A stretch of DNA of 64,000 bases from Gimibacter soli (GTDB taxonomy: Bacteria; Pseudomonadota; Alphaproteobacteria; Sphingomonadales; Kordiimonadaceae), in NCBI RefSeq assembly GCF_028463845.1, contig NZ_CP116805.1, positions 1,240,001 to 1,304,000 on the forward strand, read 5' to 3'. Of this stretch, positions 36,620-45,388 are shown piece after piece. The notes under the pieces were generated by a model. The model worked only from the letters and a program-made list of their open reading frames with translations, had not been told where the DNA came from and searched no databases. Both the position numbers and the translations under genes were made by a program. How positions within the stretch are numbered: the stretch's first letter is position 1; each line of letters starts with the position of its first letter.

Positions 36620-37832
36620 CGGTGTAACCCTGACGGCGCAGCCTTCGCTGTTCGCCGGGCCGCGCGCCAACCCGGATGGCTTCTGGGCAGCGATCATGCT
36701 GGCGTTTCTCACCACCGCCGGGCTTTTCTATGTGAACATCATGCCCGCCATCGTCTCCGGCCTTGTGGACGGGATGGGGGCATCGCCCGACCGCGCCGGC
36801 TATGTCGGGGCGGCCAATATGTATGGCTCTGCCGTTGGCGCGCTTGCCGCCGTTTTCGCGGCCTCCCGCTTGCCGTGGCGCAAGGCGGCCTTTGTGGCGC
36901 TCGTGCTGCTTGTCGGGATCGACGGGATATCGGCCCTGCAAACCAGCGTGACGCCCCTGATCGCCATCCGGGCGTGCCACGGCCTTGTCGGCGGCTTCCT
37001 GATCGGTGTCGGCTTCACGGTGATCGCCCGCACGGCTTCGCCCGACCGCAGCTTCGGCATGCTGCTTGTTGTGCAATATGGGCTCGGGGGGCTTGGCTTG
37101 CGCTTCCTGCCGGGACTCGTGCAAACCGGCGGTACGGCGGTGCTTTTCGAAGCATTGACGGCGTTCAGCCTTGTCACCTTGGTCATGCTGCCCTTCCTCG
37201 CGCCCTATCCGCCGCGCCCGAAAGCGATTGAAGGCGAGGCCGCCGCACCCGGTGTGCCGAAGTTGCCGGCGTTCCTCGCCCTTCTTGCTGTCTTCCTCTT
37301 TCAGGGCGGCAATATGGCGGTGATGGCCTATGTGATCGAGCTTGGCCGTGCCAAGGGGTTGGAGCTCGGCTGGATCAGCAACGCGCTTTCCGAGGCCAAC
37401 TGGATCGCTATCCTTGGGGCTGTCGCCGTCTATGCGGTCGGCGCGCGGTTCGGCCGCATGAAGCCATTGATGATCGGCCTTGCCGTCACGCTTGTCGGCA
37501 TGGGGCTTTTCTACCGGTCGGATGTCGCCGCCTTCTTCTATGCAGCGAATGTGGTGACGGGCCTGACCTGGGCCTTCCTGATCCCCTATCTCCTTGGCCA
37601 GTGCGCGGCTTTTGATACGCACGGCCAGATGGCCGCGCTTTCCGGTTTCTTCTCCAAGATGGGGCTGGCATCCGGCCCCATGATCGCGGCGCTCGTCGTG
37701 GGCGGCAGCGCGCACTATGAACCCATCCTCCATCTTGCCATCGTCGCCCTTGTGCTGTGCGCGGTGGCGGCCTTCCTGCCTGCCCGGTTGCTCGACCGCG
37801 CGGCGGCCTCCAGACAGGGAACTGAATCATGA
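36612..37832 (+). CDS. MFS transporter of unknown substrate
   Basis: A 406-residue inner-membrane protein with about 12 hydrophobic segments. The start at 36612 overlaps the previous stop by eight bases and has GGGG a few bases upstream; a GTG 15 bases earlier is the alternative. The typical loop 2-3 MFS motif is weak (FAASRLPWRKAA), and no sugar-porter or drug-pump signature is seen. By context it carries the product of the serine hydrolase, or the receptor's ligand, from periplasm to cytoplasm. It overlaps the nitrilase gene by four bases (ATGA). Confidence 0.85.
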   Translation: MSDGVTLTAQPSLFAGPRANPDGFWAAIMLAFLTTAGLFYVNIMPAIVSGLVDGMGASPDRAGYVGAANMYGSAVGALAAVFAASRLPWRKAAFVALVLLVGIDGISALQTSVTPLIAIRACHGLVGGFLIGVGFTVIARTASPDRSFGMLLVVQYGLGGLGLRFLPGLVQTGGTAVLFEALTAFSLVTLVMLPFLAPYPPRPKAIEGEAAAPGVPKLPAFLALLAVFLFQGGNMAVMAYVIELGRAKGLELGWISNALSEANWIAILGAVAVYAVGARFGRMKPLMIGLAVTLVGMGLFYRSDVAAFFYAANVVTGLTWAFLIPYLLGQCAAFDTHGQMAALSGFFSKMGLASGPMIAALVVGGSAHYEPILHLAIVALVLCAVAAFLPARLLDRAAASRQGTES

Positions 37833-38680
37833 GCCATTTCGCCATCGCAGGCTTGCAGCTCGATCTGCCGATTGCCGGCAACCTCGATCTTGTGCTGAAA
37901 AAAATACGGGTTACTGCGCTGCGCTATCCCTGGGTGCAGATGGTGGTGCTGTCCGAGCTCGCGATTTGCGGGCCTGTCACCGGCACCGCGACTGCATTGC
38001 CGTCACCCACCGAAGACACGCTGGCCTCTCTCGCGAAAGAGCTTGGCCTCTGGATCGTCAGCGGGTCGCTTTATGAAATGCACGAGGGCAAGGTCTATAA
38101 CACTGCAAGCGTGATCAATCCGGACGGCGAAGTCGTCACCCGGTATCGCAAGATGTACCCCTTCTATCCCTATGAGGCCGGTGTTGCTGAAGGGCAGGAG
38201 ATTTGCGTCTTCGACGTGCCGGGGGTAGGGCGCTTCGGCCTCTCGATCTGTTATGACATGTGGTTCCCCGAAACGACACGGGCGATGGTCACCCAGGGCG
38301 CCGAGGTGATCCTGCACCCGACGCTGACAAGCACGGCAGACCGCGATGTGGAGCACGCCATGGCGCGCGCCGCTGCCGCACAAAACCAGTGCTATGTGAT
38401 CGACATCAACGGGGCGGGCGAGCAGGCCTACGGCTGTTCGATGATCATCGGGCCTGAGGGTGATGTGATCCACGCCGCCCGCCGGGCTGAGGAAATCATC
38501 GCGGTGGAGATTGATCTCGGCCGGGTGCGGCGCACGCGGGAACGCGGCCTGATGGGGCTTGGCCAGCCGCTCAAGAGCTTCCGGGATGCCGGGCACCGCT
38601 TCCCGCAGGAGGGGATGGCCAACCGGACAGCCTATCTGGATAGCCTTGGGCCGCTGGAGATGCCGAAACGGGGTGGTTGA
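37829..38680 (+). CDS. Carbon-nitrogen hydrolase (nitrilase superfamily)
   Basis: A 283-residue cytoplasmic amidohydrolase. The Glu-Lys-Cys triad is visible: E43 in VVLSELAICGP, K108 in YRKMYPFYPYEAG and C141 in FGLSICYDMWFPE. Family members hydrolyse nitriles, amides or carbamoyl compounds. FPYE-like sequence after the lysine and ICYDMWFPE suggest an aliphatic amidase-like branch, but the substrate is unknown. It is last of four coupled genes, followed by a strong terminator, so it probably performs the final cytoplasmic step on the imported compound. Confidence 0.9.
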   Translation: MSHFAIAGLQLDLPIAGNLDLVLKKIRVTALRYPWVQMVVLSELAICGPVTGTATALPSPTEDTLASLAKELGLWIVSGSLYEMHEGKVYNTASVINPDGEVVTRYRKMYPFYPYEAGVAEGQEICVFDVPGVGRFGLSICYDMWFPETTRAMVTQGAEVILHPTLTSTADRDVEHAMARAAAAQNQCYVIDINGAGEQAYGCSMIIGPEGDVIHAARRAEEIIAVEIDLGRVRRTRERGLMGLGQPLKSFRDAGHRFPQEGMANRTAYLDSLGPLEMPKRGG

Positions 38681-38718
38681 TCCCCGCACTCTCTCGTATG
38701 ACAGCGCTGCCGTAAGAA

Positions 38719-38743
38719 GGGCCGATGAGAATCGGCCCTTTTT
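38719..38743 (+). terminator. Terminator of the TetR-linked operon
   Basis: Perfect stem GGGCCGAT / ATCGGCCC with loop GAGA followed by five T residues, 38 bases after the nitrilase stop codon. Confidence 0.9.
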
Positions 38744-38887
38744 CTTGCCATTTTGCCTGTTTTCGGCAGCGCGGCGATCATTGGACAGATCCGCATTGTG
38801 GCTGTTTACTGCGCCTGCGAAGGCATTTTGCGGTGCCATGCCTGTTGATTTCTGCGGCTTTTCAGCTTTTCTGGTGTTAAAGAAAAA

Positions 38888-38911
38888 TTTACTGACAGCG
38901 CTGTCAGTAAA
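38888..38911. promoter_or_regulatory. 24-base perfect palindrome, LacI-type operator
   Basis: Each arm is TTTACTGACAGC, so all 24 bases are symmetric. The core TGACAGCGCTGTCA recurs at 38950, 47565, 48741 and, with changes, 48799. The LacI regulator encoded at 47676 is the probable partner. Confidence 0.8.
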
Positions 38912-38949
38912 ATGTGGACAATATATGACATAGCTGCTATCCAAAATAA

Positions 38950-38961
38950 GACAGCGCTGTC
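38950..38961. promoter_or_regulatory. Second LacI-type operator before the TonB receptor
   Basis: GACAGCGCTGTC is a perfect 12-base palindrome 62 bases before the receptor start codon and 50 bases after the end of the 24-base palindrome centre, so cooperative binding is possible. Confidence 0.78.
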
Positions 38962-39023
38962 ATCTGCTGGGGAGTAGAGGCAAGCCTGCGAGGGGAAACG
39001 CTGTTTTCTGGAGGAGGGAAAAC

Positions 39024-42008
39024 GTGAAATCGAAAGCAATGAGACTCGGCTCGGTCGCGAGCACGATGTCGCTTATCCTTGCGGCCGTTTCGGCCGGTTC
39101 GGCCGTGGCACAAGATGCAGGGGCCGGCGAGACTGAATTTGAAGAAATCACCGTCACTGGTATCCGCGGCAGCCTTCAGCGTGCCATGGATATCAAGCGG
39201 AGCAACGCAGGTGTCGTCGATGCCATTTCGGCTGAAGACATGGGCAAGTTCCCTGATACCAACCTGGCTGAATCGCTGCAGCGTATTACCGGCGTGTCAA
39301 TCGACCGTGTGAACGGCGAAGGCTCGAAGGTAACGGTTCGCGGTTTCGGCCCGGATTTTAACCTTGTCACCCTGAACGGTCGCCAGATGCCGGTTTCGAC
39401 GCTCGAAGAAACAACGGCTTCGTCGTCGCGTTCGTTCGACTTCGCGAACCTTGCTTCTGAAGGCATCGCAGGCGTTGAAGTATTTAAAACCGGCCGCGCC
39501 TCGATCCCCACGGGCGGTATCGGTTCGACGATCAATATCAAGACGACCCGTCCGCTTGACGCACCCGGCATGAAGGCCTCGATTGGTGCAAAGGCGCTGG
39601 CCGACACGTCGGAAATTGACGGTACGTCCTACAATCCGGAATTCTCGGGCATCTACAGCAACACATTCGCTGAAGACAAGTTTGGCGTCGCCGTTTCGGG
39701 TAGCTATCAGAAGCGCGAAAGCGGTTATGCCCAGGCAAGCACGCCGAGTGGCTGGCGCGGTGCCTATCTCGGTTCCGAGAACAACTGGGGCACACTGCCG
39801 CAGATTCCGGATGGAGGCACTGAAGAAGACATCAATGTCATCAACCGTCCGGGCCCGAACGATGTTTATGGCGTCCAGCAGAGCCTTGGCTATGTGTTCA
39901 CGTCGATCGATCGTGAGCGCATCAACGGCCAGGCCACCATGCAGTTCCGCCCGGTGGATACCTTCACCGCAACGGTTGACTACACCTATTCGAAGCACAA
40001 GGTGAAAACCAACCGTAACGACGTTTCGGTCTGGTTCAACTTTGGCGATACATCGAGCGAATGGACCGATGGTCCGGTCGCAGGCCCGGTTCGCTACTCC
40101 GAATATTTCGCTGGCTCCAAAGACGTTTCGATGGGCGGCGGCAAGTTCGAAGTGAACACCGAGATGAACTCGATCGGCCTCAATCTCGATTGGCAGGCAA
40201 CCGACCGCCTGCACCTCGAGCTTGATGTGCACGATTCGAGCTCGCTGTCGGACTCCGGTAGCCCCTATGGCACCAGCGCCGTAGTTAGTACTGCGGCCTT
40301 CCTCAGCGACTTCACCCAGTCGATCGACTACAGCCGCGACTTCCCGGTCCTGTCACTGGACGGCGTCTCGGGTGTAAGCCCTGCTGGACTGCTGACGACG
40401 GGTTCGAGCTTCCGCAACAGCCTGATGCGGACGGATATCAAACAGGCCCAGTTCAACGGCAGCTATGATTTCGATACCGATTTCATCAAGAGCGTCGATT
40501 TCGGCGCAAGCTACACCGAGAACAAGGTCCGTTCGGCCTTCTCGAATGCCCAGCGCGACACTTGGGGTGGCGTGGGTACGGCTGCGGATATCCCGGACGA
40601 TATCTTCGTGCTGCAAACCATCTCTGACAAGTTTAGCCAGGTGGAAGGCCATGATGATCCGGCCCTCTTCAACGAGTTCTATTCGTTCGACTTCGACCGT
40701 ATGGTTGGCCTGATTGACAGTCTCTATGATGCTTGCGGCGGCGACGGCGTCTGTATCGCAGACGACTTCACCACCGACCGCCGGACCGAGGAAAAGAGCT
40801 GGGCAGGTTATGTTCAGGTCAATTCCGAGTTCGATATCGTTGATCGTCCGGCTCGCCTTGTTGCCGGCATGCGCTACGAGAAAACCGACGTAGACAGCCG
40901 CGCACTCGTGCCGATTGCTGTGGGCACCCAGTGGGTGGCCAACAACGAGTTTGGCGTGATCTTCTCGGATGATCAGGATTTCACCGAACTCACCGGTTCG
41001 TATGAACACTGGCTGCCGTCGATCGACTTCGATGTCGAATTCTACGACAATATGGTGTTCCGTGCGTCCTACAGCGAGACCTTCACGCGCCCCGGCTACA
41101 ACCATATCCAGGGTGGCCAGACGGTGAACCAGATCTTCCGTGTTGACGGTGGTGACGGCAGCCAGGGTGATCCGGGTCTTCTGCCCTTCTCGTCGAAGAA
41201 TATCGATCTGTCGACCGAATGGTACTATGACGACGCGAGCTACTTCTCGGTTGGCTTCTTCCACAAGAAAGTCAGCAACTTCATCGCTTCGTCTGAAATT
41301 CAGGCTACGCCGTTCGATCTCGTCACGCCTTATGGCGGCAAGCGCTACAACGACGCCGTTGCAGCCCTTGGCGGCTCGACCGACCTGACTGCAATCCGCA
41401 ACTGGATTTTCGCCAATGCTGATCCGAGCACGGTTGAAATCCTCGGGACGGACTCGTCGGGCAATACCATCGGCAATATCTTTGGTGTACCGGGTGAAGA
41501 CCCGACCCTCACCTTCGATATCACTGTGCCGATCAACGAACGCAGCGCCAAGCTGCATGGTTGGGAATTCGCCCTGCAGCATACGTTCGGCGATACTGGC
41601 TTCGGCGCGATCCTGAACTATACCATCGTCCGCGGCGATGTTGATTTCGACATCACCCAACCCGCGAGCGTGGCGCAGTTCGCCCTTGTCGGTCTGTCCG
41701 ATAGTGCCAACATCATCGGCTTCTACGACAAGAACGGTCTGCAGGTTCGTGTTGCCTATAACTGGCGCGACAAGTTCCTGAACTCGACGAGTTCGGCCGC
41801 CGGCCCGAACAACCCGCTCTTCACCGAGGCTTACGGGCAGTTCGACGTCAGCATGAGCTACGATGTCACCGAAGCTCTCACGGTCTTTGCCGAAGCTATC
41901 AACCTGACCAACAGCTACAACCGTGTGCATGGCCGCCATGTCAACGAGGTCAACTATCTGACCCAGACCGGCCCGCGCTACGCGATTGGTGCTCGCTACA
42001 AGTTCTGA
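39024..42008 (+). CDS. TonB-dependent receptor, glycan-type
   Basis: A 994-residue outer-membrane receptor. It has a signal peptide ending at AVAQ, TonB-box-like FEEITVTGI, and the plug signature VVDAISAEDMGKFPDTNLAE followed by RITGVSIDRV, typical of the large receptors that Caulobacter, Xanthomonas and marine Gammaproteobacteria use for oligosaccharides. The barrel ends in YAIGARYKF with terminal phenylalanine. Start codon is GTG by position (39024), with GGAGGAGGG upstream. Context with GH16 and ExoP-type GH3 suggests a beta-glucan oligosaccharide ligand. It opens the SapC-cupin-halogenase run. Confidence 0.93.
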   Translation: MKSKAMRLGSVASTMSLILAAVSAGSAVAQDAGAGETEFEEITVTGIRGSLQRAMDIKRSNAGVVDAISAEDMGKFPDTNLAESLQRITGVSIDRVNGEGSKVTVRGFGPDFNLVTLNGRQMPVSTLEETTASSSRSFDFANLASEGIAGVEVFKTGRASIPTGGIGSTINIKTTRPLDAPGMKASIGAKALADTSEIDGTSYNPEFSGIYSNTFAEDKFGVAVSGSYQKRESGYAQASTPSGWRGAYLGSENNWGTLPQIPDGGTEEDINVINRPGPNDVYGVQQSLGYVFTSIDRERINGQATMQFRPVDTFTATVDYTYSKHKVKTNRNDVSVWFNFGDTSSEWTDGPVAGPVRYSEYFAGSKDVSMGGGKFEVNTEMNSIGLNLDWQATDRLHLELDVHDSSSLSDSGSPYGTSAVVSTAAFLSDFTQSIDYSRDFPVLSLDGVSGVSPAGLLTTGSSFRNSLMRTDIKQAQFNGSYDFDTDFIKSVDFGASYTENKVRSAFSNAQRDTWGGVGTAADIPDDIFVLQTISDKFSQVEGHDDPALFNEFYSFDFDRMVGLIDSLYDACGGDGVCIADDFTTDRRTEEKSWAGYVQVNSEFDIVDRPARLVAGMRYEKTDVDSRALVPIAVGTQWVANNEFGVIFSDDQDFTELTGSYEHWLPSIDFDVEFYDNMVFRASYSETFTRPGYNHIQGGQTVNQIFRVDGGDGSQGDPGLLPFSSKNIDLSTEWYYDDASYFSVGFFHKKVSNFIASSEIQATPFDLVTPYGGKRYNDAVAALGGSTDLTAIRNWIFANADPSTVEILGTDSSGNTIGNIFGVPGEDPTLTFDITVPINERSAKLHGWEFALQHTFGDTGFGAILNYTIVRGDVDFDITQPASVAQFALVGLSDSANIIGFYDKNGLQVRVAYNWRDKFLNSTSSAAGPNNPLFTEAYGQFDVSMSYDVTEALTVFAEAINLTNSYNRVHGRHVNEVNYLTQTGPRYAIGARYKF

Positions 42009-42041
42009 CGCTCAGGCGTTGGAGCACGTCACTAGGTAATG

Positions 42042-42075
42042 AGAAGGCCGTTGGAAACAGCGGCCTTCTTGTTCT
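42042..42075 (+). terminator. Terminator after the glycan receptor
   Basis: Stem AGAAGGCCG / CGGCCTTCT, loop of ten bases, then TTGTTCT. It lies 34 bases after the receptor stop codon and may only partly stop transcription into sapC. Confidence 0.7.
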
Positions 42076-42122
42076 AAGCTGACCCCGGTGCCGGCAAGCA
42101 CCAAGCGACAAGAAGGACAGGT

Positions 42123-42833
42123 ATGACCCGCCACGCGCTTCTCAATAACGGGGATCACCAGAACCTCCGTATCAACAACCGCCGCGCCGCTGACCTTGGC
42201 GACGGTGTGATGTATGTGCCCACTTTCCCGTTCGAATTTCGCGCCGTTCAGGCGCACTATCCGATCCTGTTTCATCAGGATGCGTCCACCGGTCGCTACC
42301 ATGCGCTTGCCATGTTCGGGTTCGAGCGCGGCGAAAACCTGTTCCTGACAGACGCCGGCTGGGATGCCCATTATGTGCCGCTCGCCATCCAGCGCCAGCC
42401 CTTCCTGATCGGGCAGGACGGCCGGGGTGGTCAGGTTGTTCATATCGACCTTGATAGCCCGCGGGTGAGTGGAACGGAGGGTGAGCCGCTCTTTCAGGCG
42501 AACGGCGCCAGTACGCCGTATCTGGAGCATGTCGCCGCCGTCCTTGATGCCATGCACAGGGGGGGCGAGGAAGCTGCGGCCTTCACGGAAACGCTGGCTA
42601 CACTTGGCCTTCTGGAAAGCCTCGCGCTCGATGTCGAACTCGCCGACGGCAGCAAGAACCGCCTGATGGGCTTTCATGTGATCAATGAAGAAAAGCTGAT
42701 GGCGCTTGATGGCGCCACGCTTGTCGATCTCAATGCCCGTGGCTATCTCGCGGCAATCTATATGGTGCTCGCCTCACTTTCGCACATCCGTGATCTGATC
42801 GTGCGCAAGAATGCACGGCTCGGAGGCCAGTGA
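42123..42833 (+). CDS. SapC-family protein
   Basis: A 236-residue protein without signal peptide. MYVPTFPFEFRAVQAHYPILF, FLTDAGWDAHYVPLAIQRQPF and the C-terminal LNARGYLAAIYMVLASLSHI belong to the SapC family, named from a Campylobacter S-layer-linked protein but of unknown biochemical role. In Alphaproteobacteria and Gammaproteobacteria such genes commonly sit next to glycan TonB receptors together with cupin and tryptophan-halogenase-like genes, as here. It starts 114 bases after the receptor and is seven bases before the cupin gene. Confidence 0.87.
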   Translation: MTRHALLNNGDHQNLRINNRRAADLGDGVMYVPTFPFEFRAVQAHYPILFHQDASTGRYHALAMFGFERGENLFLTDAGWDAHYVPLAIQRQPFLIGQDGRGGQVVHIDLDSPRVSGTEGEPLFQANGASTPYLEHVAAVLDAMHRGGEEAAAFTETLATLGLLESLALDVELADGSKNRLMGFHVINEEKLMALDGATLVDLNARGYLAAIYMVLASLSHIRDLIVRKNARLGGQ

Positions 42834-42840
42834 CAGGCCC

Positions 42841-43854
42841 ATGCGTGCCGCACCGAAAGCGATCAGGGAAATCACGGGCGTCCGGTCGGATGCCTTGCCG
42901 CTGGATATCCTGACCGGCAATGAACCCATCGTGTTCAAGGGGCTGGTTGCCAATTGGCCGCTCGTGAAGGCGGGCCGCGCCTCGGTGGCGGCGGCGCGGG
43001 ACTATCTGAAAAGCTTCCACAACGGCGCCTCCGTTGCGGTCACGCTGGCGGCACCCGAGGAAGGCGGTCGGGTTTTCTATAACGACGACCTTTCCGGCCC
43101 GAATTTCGAGCAGCATATGGCGCGGCTCGATATCGTGCTCGACAAGATGGTCGCCGATATGGGCAACGCGCAAGCGCCGCTTGCCTATGTGGGCTCCACG
43201 ACGATTGATGCCTGCCTGCCGGGCATGAGGGGTGAAAACGATATCGACCTCGGCGCCCGCGATGCGCTTGCCAGCATCTGGATCGGCGGCAAGTCGCGCA
43301 TCCCGGCGCACTATGACCTGCCGGACAATGTGGCCTGCGTGGCCGTGGGCCGCCGCCGTTTCACGCTTTTCCCGCCCGAGCAGTTGCCGAACCTTTATGT
43401 CGGCCCGCTGGATGTCACTCCTGCGGGGCAGTCGGTAAGCGTGGTGGATATCACGAACCCCGACCTTGAGCGTTTCCCGCGCTTTGCAGAAGCCTGGGGT
43501 GCGGCGCAGGTGGCGGAGATGGAGCCGGGTGACGCGCTCTTCATCCCGTCCATGTGGTGGCATCATGTGGAAAGCCTTGATGGCTTCAACGTGCTTATCA
43601 ATTACTGGTGGCGCCAGTCGCCCGCGCACATGGGGCCGCCGGTGAACGTGCTTTTCCACGCACTGATGGCGATCCGCGACCTGCCGCCGGCGCAGAAGGC
43701 GGTGTGGAAGGGCATCTTTGACCATTATGTTTTCGATCAGCCGGAAGGCAGCCTAGACCATATCCCGGAGGGGAGCCGGGGGGTGCTTGGGGCCATGGAT
43801 GAAAGGAATGCGCAGCGTATCCGCGCTTTCCTCCAGAAGCGGCTGAGCCGGTAA
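42841..43854 (+). CDS. JmjC-like cupin (Cupin_8) Fe(II)/2-oxoglutarate oxygenase homologue
   Basis: A 337-residue protein of the cupin-8/JmjC-like group, which hydroxylates proteins or small molecules. The iron facial triad is visible as H157-x-D159 (IPAHYDLPDNV) and a distal histidine at 241 or 242 in WWHHVE. The typical GPxxFKGLVANWP-like start is seen as PIVFKGLVANWPLVK, and GRRRFTLFPPEQL follows the first ligands. The ATG at 42841 is chosen over an earlier one that overlaps sapC. It is cytoplasmic and 27 bases upstream of the halogenase gene. A substrate shared with the halogenase is suggested only by linkage. Confidence 0.88.
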   Translation: MRAAPKAIREITGVRSDALPLDILTGNEPIVFKGLVANWPLVKAGRASVAAARDYLKSFHNGASVAVTLAAPEEGGRVFYNDDLSGPNFEQHMARLDIVLDKMVADMGNAQAPLAYVGSTTIDACLPGMRGENDIDLGARDALASIWIGGKSRIPAHYDLPDNVACVAVGRRRFTLFPPEQLPNLYVGPLDVTPAGQSVSVVDITNPDLERFPRFAEAWGAAQVAEMEPGDALFIPSMWWHHVESLDGFNVLINYWWRQSPAHMGPPVNVLFHALMAIRDLPPAQKAVWKGIFDHYVFDQPEGSLDHIPEGSRGVLGAMDERNAQRIRAFLQKRLSR

Positions 43855-43881
43855 CAGGTTTTGAGAGGAAGAGGGATTCTC

Positions 43882-45378
43882 GTGGAACAGGCAGAAGGAA
43901 AAGTCCGGCGCGTTGTCATTGCCGGGGGCGGCACCGCCGGCTGGATGGCGGCGGCCATCATGTCCAAGGTGCTGGGCAAGGCGCTTGAAATCCGCCTGAT
44001 CGAATCCGAGGAAATCGGCACAGTCGGCGTGGGCGAGGCGACGATCCCGACGCTTCTGACCTATAACCGACTTGCGCGGATTGACGAGCGCGAGTTCATG
44101 GCGGCCACCAAGGGCACCTTCAAACTTGGCATCGAGTTCGTGAACTGGCGCCAAAAGAACCACAGCTATATCCACTCTTTCGGCATCACCGGCAAGGATC
44201 ACTGGACAGCCGGTTTCCAGCATTTCTGGCGGCGCGGCCTGCAGGAGGGGCAGGCGTCCGACTTCGGGGACTATTGCCTTGAGCTGAAAGCGGCCCTTGA
44301 AAACAAGTTCGCGCACCTGCCGGACCTCGGCCTGAACTATGCCTATCACCTTGATTCCAGCCTTTACGCCAAGTTCCTGCGCAAGATGGCGGAAGAATAC
44401 GGCGTGGAGCGGATCGAGGGCAAGATTGTCTCGGTGCAGCAGGACGGTGAGACCGGCTTTGTGTCGTCTGTCACCATGATGTCGGGGCAGGTGGTGGAAG
44501 GTGATCTTTTCATCGATTGCTCGGGCTTCCGGGGCCTCCTCATCGAGCAGACCCTGCACACCGGCTATGACGACTGGACCCACTGGCTGCCGTGCGATAG
44601 CGCCGTGGCGGTGCAGACCGAAGCGGTCGAGGACCCGATCCCCTATACCCGTTCAACGGCCCACGATTCCGGCTGGCAGTGGCGTATCCCGCTGCAGCAC
44701 CGGGTGGGTAACGGGCTCGTCTTCTGCAGCCGGTACCAAAGCGATGACGACGCCATCCGCCTGCTGATGGACAATGTGCAGGGCAAGGCCTTGGTCGAGC
44801 CGCGCGTGCTGAAGTTTCGCACCGGCACGCGGCGCAAGCACTGGAACCGCAACGTGGTGGCGCTGGGCCTCGCCAGCGGCTTTATCGAACCCCTGGAATC
44901 GACCAGCATCCATCTTATCCAGCGTGGCATCCTGCGCCTGATGCAGATGTTCCCCAATCAGGGTATCCGGCAGGAAGATGTGGACGAGTTCAACAAGCAG
45001 ACCCGCGAGGAAACCGAAGGCATCCGCGACTTCATCATCCTGCACTATCATGTGACCGACCGGCGCGACACGCCCTTCTGGCGCCAGTGTGCCTCGATGG
45101 ATATCCCGGAAACGCTGGCGCATCGCATCCGCCTGTTCCGCGAAACCGGACGGGTTTTCCGGAAGGCGGACGAGTTGTTTGCCGAAAACAGCTGGATCCA
45201 GGTGATGCTGGGGCAGGGTATCCTGCCCGAACGCTATCACCCGGTGGTCGACGTGATGGAGAAGAAGGAACTCGGCGAGTTCCTTGATATGGTGAAGATG
45301 AATGTGGCGAAGACGGTGGCAAGCCTGCCGAGCCACCAGCAATATATCCGCCAATATTGCCCCTCGAAAATGGACTGA
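43882..45378 (+). CDS. Flavin-dependent tryptophan-halogenase-family protein
   Basis: From the GTG at 43882 (GAGGAAGAGGG upstream) the protein has 498 residues. It has the FAD loop GGGTAGWMAAA, a lysine (K81 in GTFKLGIEFVNW) where halogenases carry the chloramine-forming lysine, the WxWxIP motif (GWQWRIPLQHR, about 264-274), and a glutamate at 336 or 339 in FIEPLEST where the catalytic glutamate lies. So the halogenase landmarks are kept. Substrate is unlikely to be assured as tryptophan: these homologues sit in sugar loci and have no known product. It is last of the SapC-cupin-halogenase run and ends 10 bases from the convergent GH16 gene. Confidence 0.88.
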   Translation: MEQAEGKVRRVVIAGGGTAGWMAAAIMSKVLGKALEIRLIESEEIGTVGVGEATIPTLLTYNRLARIDEREFMAATKGTFKLGIEFVNWRQKNHSYIHSFGITGKDHWTAGFQHFWRRGLQEGQASDFGDYCLELKAALENKFAHLPDLGLNYAYHLDSSLYAKFLRKMAEEYGVERIEGKIVSVQQDGETGFVSSVTMMSGQVVEGDLFIDCSGFRGLLIEQTLHTGYDDWTHWLPCDSAVAVQTEAVEDPIPYTRSTAHDSGWQWRIPLQHRVGNGLVFCSRYQSDDDAIRLLMDNVQGKALVEPRVLKFRTGTRRKHWNRNVVALGLASGFIEPLESTSIHLIQRGILRLMQMFPNQGIRQEDVDEFNKQTREETEGIRDFIILHYHVTDRRDTPFWRQCASMDIPETLAHRIRLFRETGRVFRKADELFAENSWIQVMLGQGILPERYHPVVDVMEKKELGEFLDMVKMNVAKTVASLPSHQQYIRQYCPSKMD

Positions 45379-45388
45379 GGCCGGCGCC

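Larger units (their letters stand above)
38681..39023. other. 343-base regulatory gap before the large TonB receptor
   Basis: No gene is seen. The left end holds the terminator of the nitrilase operon (38719-38743). The right half is AT-rich and carries two LacI-type palindromes, 38888-38911 and 38950-38961. TGGACA at 38915-38920 and TATCCA at 38938-38943, 17 bases apart, lie between them as a possible promoter. A weaker copy, TGACAGCGCTGCCG, is at 38699-38712 and could be a distant auxiliary site. A purine-rich ribosome site (GGAGGAGGG) precedes the receptor start. Confidence 0.7.

Noticed and set aside
38699-38712. TGACAGCGCTGCCG just after the nitrilase gene as a full operator
   Set aside because: Two mismatches in one arm and a terminator between it and the receptor; kept only as a possible auxiliary site.
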